Of a stretch of DNA of 8,755 bases, positions 1-6,267 are shown one piece after another. Source of the DNA: UBA1724 sp963632245 (GTDB lineage Bacteria; Verrucomicrobiota; Lentisphaeria; Oligosphaerales; Oligosphaeraceae); NCBI GenBank assembly GCA_963632245.1, contig CAVGTF010000101.1:1-8755 (forward strand), given 5' to 3'. Under the pieces are notes generated by a model that was given only the letters and a program-made list of their open reading frames with translations, was not told the DNA's origin and did no database searches. Every line of letters starts with the position of its first letter. Position 1 is the stretch's first letter. The position numbers and the translations under genes were made by a program.

Positions 1-960
1 GAGTTTTTCCAGCGCAAATTGCAGGGCTCTTTCGGCGGGCCACCATTCTTTGCCCTTTGGGGTGAGGAATCCGCAGTGTCCGCCGTCGTGGGGGATTTCC
101 AGATAGAAGAACTGGCTGTCTTTGGCGGCCTGTTTCGGGTAGCACCTGGGGGTGAGAAGTGGATCGTTTCGGGGATTCAGGAGGAGGGTGGGGCGGTCGA
201 TTTGGGAGAGGTAGGGGATTGCGCTGGAGGTATTGTAGTAGTCCTCGGCGTCCTTGAAGCCCTGTGTGGGGGCGGTGAAGGCGTTGTCGAATTCCCGGAA
301 GGAGTGCGCCTTCATGGTATTGGTGAAATCGAATCCGGGGTAGAGATTTGCCACGGAGAGGATTCGCTGCTTCATCTTCTTGAGGAAGTGCTGCTCGTAG
401 ATGCCGAAGAGCGCTTTGTGGGTGGCGTCGATGGAGGCGGAGCTGTCGATGGGGGCGCAGATGGCGATGCCGCCCTTTACTTCGGGGGGGAGGATCTTTC
501 GCTCGCGGCCCAAGTAGAGCATGACCAGATTTCCGCCCATGGAGAAGCCGGAGAGATAGATGCGCTTGTAGCCCTTCTCGATGGCGTGGAGGACCACGCG
601 GTGCAGGTCGTCGGTGGAGTTATTGCAGGTGATGCGGCTGGTCTGGTTCTCCACCTGTCCGGTGCCGCGGTAGTTCCATGCCAGGCAGGGGATGCCCTTC
701 TGGCGGAAGGCGTGTACCATGCTGAGGCAGTAGTGCCGGTGGGTGCTTCCGCAGAGTCCGTGGCAGATGATCAGCAGCTGGTCGGAGGGCGTGTCAACGG
801 CCGCCCAGTCCAAATAGAGGAAGTCTCCGTCGTCCAGGGACAGCTTCTCCCGTTGGTAGTTGGCATCGGGGGCCTTTGAGAAGAAGCTCGGGTAGATGGT
901 CTGGAAGTGCCGTCCCAGATGGACGGGTGTGAGGTATGAGCAGTGTTCGAGGAAAGGCAT
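1..960 (-). CDS. YheT-type alpha/beta hydrolase (COG0429/UPF0017 family), 3' end cut by window edge
   Basis: Reading the minus strand from the ATG at 960 gives 320 codons with no stop, still open at base 1, so only the C-terminal tip should be missing (family members are about 320-340 residues). The N-terminus has the family pattern, with GRHFQTIYPS at residues 16-25. An oxyanion-type HGLCGS follows at 67-72 and NYRGTG at 96-101. The nucleophile elbow is GFSMGG (Ser140), and the remaining triad residues are Asp266 in NPRNDPLL and His295 in GGHCGF. There is no signal peptide, so it is probably cytoplasmic. The family is assigned to esterase/hydrolase activity, but physiological substrates are poorly known. 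An in-frame ATG at 993 would add 11 residues (MIPPTSRGAPI); 960 is preferred because homologs usually start just before this motif. Neither start has a Shine-Dalgarno sequence. It lies 114 bases after the transglutaminase gene, so co-transcription is possible but unproven. Family certain, substrate unknown. Confidence 0.9.
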   Translation of the reverse strand, partial: MPFLEHCSYLTPVHLGRHFQTIYPSFFSKAPDANYQREKLSLDDGDFLYLDWAAVDTPSDQLLIICHGLCGSTHRHYCLSMVHAFRQKGIPCLAWNYRGTGQVENQTSRITCNNSTDDLHRVVLHAIEKGYKRIYLSGFSMGGNLVMLYLGRERKILPPEVKGGIAICAPIDSSASIDATHKALFGIYEQHFLKKMKQRILSVANLYPGFDFTNTMKAHSFREFDNAFTAPTQGFKDAEDYYNTSSAIPYLSQIDRPTLLLNPRNDPLLTPRCYPKQAAKDSQFFYLEIPHDGGHCGFLTPKGKEWWPAERALQFALEKL

Positions 961-1022
961 GATCGGGGCGCCGCGGCTCGTCGGTGGAATCATCGGCGTG
1001 GCGGCGCGGGAGTGAGTTTATG

Positions 1023-1055
1023 CTAGCCGCGGTGGGATGGGATGCCGCGGTCTAG
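1023..1055 (-). other. Imperfect GC-rich hairpin between transglutaminase and hydrolase genes
   Basis: The arms CTAGCCGCGG (1023-1032) and CCGCGGTCTAG (1045-1055) pair over 10 bp with one bulged T, around a 12-base loop. It lies 19 bases past the stop of the transglutaminase gene and could be a weak transcription terminator or an mRNA 3'-end stabiliser. In the direction of transcription it is followed by CATAAACTCACT, which is not a real U-tract, so efficient intrinsic termination is doubtful. Part of the pairing comes from CCGCGG being self-complementary, a site that also occurs alone at 971-976. Confidence 0.35.
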
Positions 1056-1074
1056 GTGTGTGTGGTGAGTGGCG

Positions 1075-4000
1075 CTACTTAGCCAGAAGGAGTGTGGTGG
1101 CGTCGGGATGGAGGAGCCTGCGGTAGGCCTCCTGGTACTGCGGATAGAGCCTCAGTGGGGTGACTCCGGGCGCCAGCTGGCATTCGTAGGTGAAGGTGAT
1201 TTTTCTGGGGGAATTGGCGGCGGGCTCGCGGCCCTCGCTTTGCCAGAGGAGGCTGCCGGTGCCGTCGGGCGCCTTCCAGGCAAAGCGCGCGGGCTTCAGC
1301 ACCACAGTGCGGAACTGCGCGGGCAGCTCCACGTCGAGGACGATGGTGCTCTGCTGGAAGCGGGGGCGGTAGAGCGGGTGGAATTCGCGGGGATCCCGTG
1401 CGGCAGCCAGGGGGGACGCCAGATTGACGGGGAGCCGCAGATAGCAGAAGCCGTCTTCCAGGACGGCGCATTTTGCCAGTTTCACGGTGTAGGAGATGGT
1501 TCCCGGGTAGTGCTGGAAGTCGGTGGTCAGGTCGGGCGTGACGGGTGTGGCGTCCTGGGCGATATCGCTGACCAGCTGGACATAGTGCCGGCGGCGTTCC
1601 TCGGGGGTGAGCCACTGGTAGTATCGCTTGAGGGTGCCGAAACGGCTGCCCTGGATGGTCTCCTCCACGGTGAGGTCTGCGGAGCCGTCATCGGCGACTT
1701 TCAGGGTCCAGTGGCAACGGGAACGGTCCTGGTAGTCTTGGGGAAGATTCATGGTGCGGAGGGATCCGCCGTCCAGCGCCAGGAGGATTCCGTGGTCGTA
1801 GCGGCTGGTGCCGAACTGGGAATACTGGCTCTGGTCGTTGAACCAGATCTCCTCTTTGTTTAGAGTGACGGAGACCAGCCACTGTGAGAAGAGTGCGGCA
1901 TTGGGGAATTCTCGGTAGAAGAGCTGGAGTTCCTTGTATTGCGGGGTATCGCTTGCCAGGTAGAGCCGGGGTTCGAAGCCGGCGGCCTTCAGGAGTGCGC
2001 GGTAGAGGATGGCGCGGTCGGCGCTATTTCCATATCCGTCGCGGGCGGTGATTTCGGGTGTGGAGAGGCAGGAGAGGGGGAGTGCGTAGTGTGCGGGGCC
2101 GCTCTGGCGGATGTTCTTCTCCATCCAGAGGCGGATCTCCACCAGGCGGTCTTCGGGAGAGAGCTCCAGGAGGGGCGCCACCATGGCTTGGATGGCATCG
2201 CCGCCGTCGCCCAGGGCATCCACCATGCGGGAGAGGGACTTTGCGTAGTCGCCCCAGTCGCCGGCATCCACTACCACGGTGGGCAGATAGGCGTATTCGG
2301 GTGGGCGGGAGCTCTCCTGGTGGATGGCGGGGAGATTCTGTGCCACCAGGCTATAGCGGACCATATCGCCGGGCAGGGAGTATTTCCGCTGGTCGACCTT
2401 CACGGGATCCTTGGTGTCCTGGGGGAGATCCAGCCAGCCGTTGGGCAGATACTTGGGCTTTACGGCGAGTTCCTTCGGCGCCAGGATGTCCAGGCTCCAC
2501 AGGCGGATGGGGTCGTCATCGCGGAGAGTCTCGGAATAGCGGAAGAAGGGGCGGTTCTTCAGGGTGCGGCGAATCTGGACCTCCACTTCGCTGCCCACCT
2601 CCACGCCAGGCAGGCTCAACACCAGGATCTTTCCGGCGGGATAGCGGGGCGCGGAGGCGGCCCAGCTGGCATCCATGAGATTCTGGTTTTCCTTCGGGGC
2701 ATCCTGGGGCTTGCCGTCGGTGGTCACGCGCGCCAGGAGGATTTCGACTTCCTCCCAGGCGGGATTGAAGGGGATGGAGATATCGGCGGACTGGATGCCG
2801 GCGTAGGTGAGGACCTTGTATTTCGTGGAGGTCTCCACGGTCCAGCTGGAGGGCGAGAGCACCTGCACCACGGTCTTCCGTTCCAAAATGTCGAGGTCCG
2901 CTTGCTCCTGCTGCTCGGCGGAGTCCTTTGCGGCGGCCTCGGGGGCGGTCTCCTGGAAACGGAGGATCGCCATCTTGCGGTCTTCGGCATCCCGGATCGC
3001 CAGGGCGCGCTTCATCCGGTCGTATTGCTCGGGGGAGAAGCGGACTGCCTTGTTGGCGTAGAAGCCCCGGTAGTGAAGGCGTCCGGGGAGGGTATCCAGG
3101 GTGCGCTTGAGGCAGAAGGACTCGTCGTCCAGATCGGTGTATTTCGGGGCGGAGAGGATTTCGACGCCATCGGGCAGGTCTACCAGGAGTTCCTCGGCGA
3201 CGGAGGCGGCGCAGGAGGTCTCCAGGGGGAAGCGCCGCTTGTCCAGCGTGGCCTGGCCGAAGGGGAGCAGATTGAGTCCGATGACCTTCGAGAAGCGCGG
3301 CAACGACAGCATTGCGGTGGCGCCGGGGGCCAGATCGGGCGCGCCGTCCTTTGTGGAGCGTCCGGCGATGAGTGCCTGTGGCGCCTTGCAGGAGAAGCGC
3401 GCTTCCAGGACGTGAGAGAGATCCATGAGGTCCTCGGGGAGGATTTCCAGGGATTCCAGGGTGGCGCCAGGAAGGACCTTTGAGATCTGCGTCTGGAAGA
3501 AGAGCCGGCGCTGCTCGGGGGGGCAATCCAGGAAGAAGTTCCGGTATGCCTGATCGGCGAGGCCCTGGAAGAGGATCTTTGCGCGGACGGAGAGATCGCC
3601 TTCGGGGGAGAGCTTCGCCACCGTCTGGATGGCGGTCTGGTTGCGGTCGCAGGGGGTGACGGCCGCGCGGCGGAGGGGATCGCCCTCGGGGGTTGCCACC
3701 AGGTAGCTGGTATCGGAGAGATAGGCGGGGAAGGGATCTTTGGCGTTGGAGGCAGTGGGATCCAGGAGGGTCCATTCTTCGTCACCGGGGAGTTTCACGG
3801 CGGTGATGGCGTGGTTGAAGAAGGGCTGCGGGACCTCTTCGTCCTTGGGATATCCCACGTGGATGAGTGCGGGGTGGGATTCGAAGCCGGCCACCTGGAG
3901 CATGGAGACCAGCAGCGCGGCCATGTCGCGGCAGACGCCGGCGCGCTGCGCGTAGGTGAAGGTGACATCGTGGGGCTCGTATCCGGGGGCGCTGTCTTCC

Positions 4001-4956
4001 AGGGTCAGGCCCATGTAGCGGACCTTCTGGGAGACGAAGTTGTAGAGTGCCAGGACCTTCTCTTTCGGGTCGTCAATTCCACGCAAGAGGGCCTCTACGC
4101 CGTCGCGTATGTTCTGGTCGGGGACCAGTCGGGGCTGGCAGAGGTCGTTATACCATTGGGAGACTTGTGCCCAGGATTCGAAGGTGCTCATGAGGACCCG
4201 CTGGCGGCCGGCGACTCCGGAGGGCATTCCGGGCTCGGGGAAATACTGCGGGACGGGCTCGGCGGTTTCCCAGGAGTAGAGGATGCCGCCGGAGTGCTCG
4301 GTTTGCTGGAAGACGGGGGGCTTCCCCTGGGCGTCCTTCACGATCATGGACTTCAGGGGGAGGGACGCGGGGGCCTGGACCTGTATGCGTGTGTGGAGGA
4401 TGGGCTGATCCTGTTCCAGCAGGAAGCTCTGGCTGAAGGAATCGGGCACACGGGGCTTCTGGATTTCGTCCACATAGACTGCGCGCAGCACATCGCCGGG
4501 TTTCAGACCGGCCACGGTTACCTTGATGACGCGGTGGTCGGGATCATAGATATTGCTGCCCATCTGGCTGTTTTCGGTCATCTCCTGGGTGCAGGCGGCC
4601 AGATCCAGGGGGATGGTCTCGCTGCCCCGGAGGATTTGGACCAGGGAGATCTTCGCGCGGCTATACTTTGCGTCGTAGTAGCTCTGGAGCTCGCGGCTGG
4701 ATTCCACGCCGGCCAGAGTCATGATCTTCTTGGCGGTGTCGCAGACTTGCACGTAGGAGCCATCGGGCTGGTATTCCAGGCGTGCCTCTTCGTCCAAAAG
4801 GATGGTGTCCGCATCGGGATACTTCTGGAGTGTGGCATTCGCGGCGGCCTGGCGGATGGCGGTCTCGTTGAGGAATCCGAGATCGGAGTCTGTCCAGGTG
4901 AGCGCCTGCAGCAGGAGCGCGGGGAGGAGCGCGGCGAGGAGGAGGAGCTGTCTCAT
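1075..4956 (-). CDS. Secreted double-module DUF3857/transglutaminase-like protein; second module catalytically degenerate
   Basis: The product has 1293 residues. The start is ATG at 4956 because a classic signal peptide follows at once (MRQLLLLAALLPALLLQA, likely cut near residue 18); the frame stays open further upstream, but that stretch overlaps the permease gene and lacks a signal. Module 1 has a DUF3857-type beta domain (about 55-240) and a transglutaminase core (about 285-405) with Cys342 in RAGVCRDMAALL, His382 in FNHAITAV and Asp399 in WTLLDPTAS, then a beta-rich region (about 440-640). A charged, probably helical linker (640-690) leads to module 2: DUF3857-like (about 690-880), then a transglutaminase fold (about 925-1045) in which Ser978 (GYGNSADRA) replaces Cys and Gln1025 replaces His, while Asp1041 remains. 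Residues 1075-1293 form a second beta-rich tail. Single-module proteins are about half this length. It is presumably periplasmic or envelope-associated, with protease- or amidase-like chemistry possible; the substrate is unknown. It lies 37 bases after the permease gene, a likely operon. Confidence 0.9.
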   Translation of the reverse strand: MRQLLLLAALLPALLLQALTWTDSDLGFLNETAIRQAAANATLQKYPDADTILLDEEARLEYQPDGSYVQVCDTAKKIMTLAGVESSRELQSYYDAKYSRAKISLVQILRGSETIPLDLAACTQEMTENSQMGSNIYDPDHRVIKVTVAGLKPGDVLRAVYVDEIQKPRVPDSFSQSFLLEQDQPILHTRIQVQAPASLPLKSMIVKDAQGKPPVFQQTEHSGGILYSWETAEPVPQYFPEPGMPSGVAGRQRVLMSTFESWAQVSQWYNDLCQPRLVPDQNIRDGVEALLRGIDDPKEKVLALYNFVSQKVRYMGLTLEDSAPGYEPHDVTFTYAQRAGVCRDMAALLVSMLQVAGFESHPALIHVGYPKDEEVPQPFFNHAITAVKLPGDEEWTLLDPTASNAKDPFPAYLSDTSYLVATPEGDPLRRAAVTPCDRNQTAIQTVAKLSPEGDLSVRAKILFQGLADQAYRNFFLDCPPEQRRLFFQTQISKVLPGATLESLEILPEDLMDLSHVLEARFSCKAPQALIAGRSTKDGAPDLAPGATAMLSLPRFSKVIGLNLLPFGQATLDKRRFPLETSCAASVAEELLVDLPDGVEILSAPKYTDLDDESFCLKRTLDTLPGRLHYRGFYANKAVRFSPEQYDRMKRALAIRDAEDRKMAILRFQETAPEAAAKDSAEQQEQADLDILERKTVVQVLSPSSWTVETSTKYKVLTYAGIQSADISIPFNPAWEEVEILLARVTTDGKPQDAPKENQNLMDASWAASAPRYPAGKILVLSLPGVEVGSEVEVQIRRTLKNRPFFRYSETLRDDDPIRLWSLDILAPKELAVKPKYLPNGWLDLPQDTKDPVKVDQRKYSLPGDMVRYSLVAQNLPAIHQESSRPPEYAYLPTVVVDAGDWGDYAKSLSRMVDALGDGGDAIQAMVAPLLELSPEDRLVEIRLWMEKNIRQSGPAHYALPLSCLSTPEITARDGYGNSADRAILYRALLKAAGFEPRLYLASDTPQYKELQLFYREFPNAALFSQWLVSVTLNKEEIWFNDQSQYSQFGTSRYDHGILLALDGGSLRTMNLPQDYQDRSRCHWTLKVADDGSADLTVEETIQGSRFGTLKRYYQWLTPEERRRHYVQLVSDIAQDATPVTPDLTTDFQHYPGTISYTVKLAKCAVLEDGFCYLRLPVNLASPLAAARDPREFHPLYRPRFQQSTIVLDVELPAQFRTVVLKPARFAWKAPDGTGSLLWQSEGREPAANSPRKITFTYECQLAPGVTPLRLYPQYQEAYRRLLHPDATTLLLAK

Positions 4957-4993
4957 GGTGGGATACGGATACGGAGATAGTGCGGGGGCGTTC

Positions 4994-6124
4994 TCAGTGT
5001 CGGGCGAGCCGTGCGAGGGCGACGAGTCCTCCGACCTGGTAGAGGAGATTCGGTAGCCAGATGAGGTATTCCGGGTGGAGTTCCGGGTGTTTGACAAGGC
5101 TGTCGCAGAGGAGGATTACGCCGTAGTAGACGAGTGCCAATGCCAGGCAGATGACCAATCCGCTGGCGGCCTCGCTGCGGCGGTTTCGGATGCCGAAGGG
5201 GATTCCCATGAGGAGGAATGCCAGGGGGGAGAACGCCAGTGCCAGGCGGTAGTGGAAGTCGTACCAATACTTGGATACATCCTGTCCCTGGGAACGCTGC
5301 CAGATCAAGTCGGCCAGCAGCATCTTCACGGGCATCATCTTGATCTTGCGGCTCAGGGTCTTGCGGTCCTGGAGGGTGCCGTATTCCAATTGGAGGGTGA
5401 GGGTCTCGCCGGTGAGAAAATCCGGCGTTTGGCGTGCGGCATCCCGCTGTTTTTCCAGGGTCTCCTGGGAGACGGCGCGTTTGGCGATGGAGAAGTGGTA
5501 GAGGGTCAGGTGGAGGGTACGCGCTTCGGGCTCGGCCTCAATGCGGCAGGCCCGGGCGGTGATCTCCTGGAGGGCGTCGCCATTTTTGTCCAGCTGGTAG
5601 ATATGCACATCCTGCAGAAGACCGCTCTCGGGATCCCGGGAGCCCACGCGGATGGAGGTCTGCCCAGAGAGATTCGTGATGGCGCCGGGCTCCAAGAGTG
5701 CCAGGGGACTGGTGGTGACCGCCTGCCAACGGATTCGCTCGCCATCGTAGCGCAGGCGCGGCGCGATATCCATGGCCAGCCATACGCCCGCGGCACACAG
5801 AATCAGCGTGAGAACCAGCGCCGGGGCAGTGATCTGCCAGAGGCCAATTCCCGAGGCCTTCAAGGCGACAATCTCGCTGTCCGCACTCATGCGGCTGAAG
5901 ACCAGTACGGTGGATACCAGGATGGAGAAGGGCAATGCGTAGCGCAGGACATCCGGCAGGTAGCATAGGAAGATCCGCCCCAATACCGATGGCGAAACGC
6001 CGCTGGCCAGCATCGCAAAGAGGCGGAAGAGGTGCACCGACATCATGACGAAGGTCAGGATGCCCAGCGCTAGCAACAGCGTCCCCAGCAGGTTCTTGGC
6101 GATGTATAGGTTGAAAATACGCAT
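4994..6124 (-). CDS. LptF/LptG-family LPS export ABC transporter permease
   Basis: The product has 376 residues, matching the family (about 350-370). In the Lpt system LptF and LptG form the inner-membrane permease pair that, with the LptB ATPase, extracts LPS and feeds it to the LptC-LptA-LptD bridge. Three hydrophobic segments lie near the N-terminus (about 13-37, 51-78, 99-119), a soluble periplasmic beta-jellyroll domain spans about 125-270, and three more membrane segments follow (about 296-312, 318-341, 351-370). The coupling-helix region SRMSADSEIVALKASGIG (77-94), which contacts the ATPase, and the C-terminal FSPLAFLLMGIPFGI (298-312) are characteristic. The start is ATG at 6124; an in-frame TTG at 6151 would add nine residues without membrane character and is less likely. 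No Shine-Dalgarno sequence is visible. Which paralog it is, F or G, cannot be told from the sequence alone, and the expected second permease gene is not adjacent. The transglutaminase gene follows 37 bases downstream. Confidence 0.93.
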   Translation of the reverse strand: MRIFNLYIAKNLLGTLLLALGILTFVMMSVHLFRLFAMLASGVSPSVLGRIFLCYLPDVLRYALPFSILVSTVLVFSRMSADSEIVALKASGIGLWQITAPALVLTLILCAAGVWLAMDIAPRLRYDGERIRWQAVTTSPLALLEPGAITNLSGQTSIRVGSRDPESGLLQDVHIYQLDKNGDALQEITARACRIEAEPEARTLHLTLYHFSIAKRAVSQETLEKQRDAARQTPDFLTGETLTLQLEYGTLQDRKTLSRKIKMMPVKMLLADLIWQRSQGQDVSKYWYDFHYRLALAFSPLAFLLMGIPFGIRNRRSEAASGLVICLALALVYYGVILLCDSLVKHPELHPEYLIWLPNLLYQVGGLVALARLARH

Positions 6125-6143
6125 AGTCGGCGGCAAAGCGCCC

Positions 6144-6163
6144 CGGCGCAAAATGATGCGCCG
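6144..6163 (-). promoter_or_regulatory. Small perfect hairpin in the leader of the Lpt permease gene
   Basis: CGGCGCA (6144-6150) and TGCGCCG (6157-6163) form a perfect 7-bp stem with a 6-base loop, ending 19 bases before the permease ATG at 6124. In the transcript it would sit in the 5' leader just outside the ribosome footprint, so an effect on translation or mRNA stability is conceivable. It is short and may be chance in GC-rich DNA. No clear -35/-10 promoter pair could be identified in the surrounding AT-richer stretch (about 6164-6215). Confidence 0.3.
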
Positions 6164-6218
6164 AAAAGTTAGAAACTAAGAGTTTTGCCTATTTTGTAGT
6201 GGTGTGGGCGTTTGTAGA

Positions 6219-6256
6219 ACGCGCGCCCTGTGTGTGGGGTAATGCAGGGCGCGCGT
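6219..6256 (-). terminator. Probable intrinsic terminator of bamA (12-bp perfect hairpin)
   Basis: The arms ACGCGCGCCCTG (6219-6230) and CAGGGCGCGCGT (6245-6256) are perfectly complementary over 12 bp with a 14-base loop. The hairpin starts 11 bases past the bamA stop codon (6268-6270). On the bamA transcript it is preceded by GAAAACC and followed by TTCTACAAAC, a weak U-tract; on the opposite strand it is followed by GGTTTTCT. The very stable stem and its position directly after the stop argue for a terminator or a 3'-end stabilising structure. It would partly or fully separate bamA from the downstream permease gene. Confidence 0.7.
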
Positions 6257-6267
6257 GGTTTTCTATC

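Noticed and set aside
2516..3775. Minus-strand open frame of 419 codons inside the transglutaminase gene
   Set aside because: It is an out-of-frame reading of the same strand, very rich in Arg, Pro and Gly, typical of a shifted frame in GC-rich coding DNA. The in-frame protein has clear domains across this stretch.
4957..5097. N-terminal extension of the transglutaminase protein starting at 5097
   Set aside because: The added 47 residues are Ser/Pro/Arg-rich, overlap the permease gene and would bury the signal peptide. The ATG at 4956 places the signal peptide at the N-terminus.
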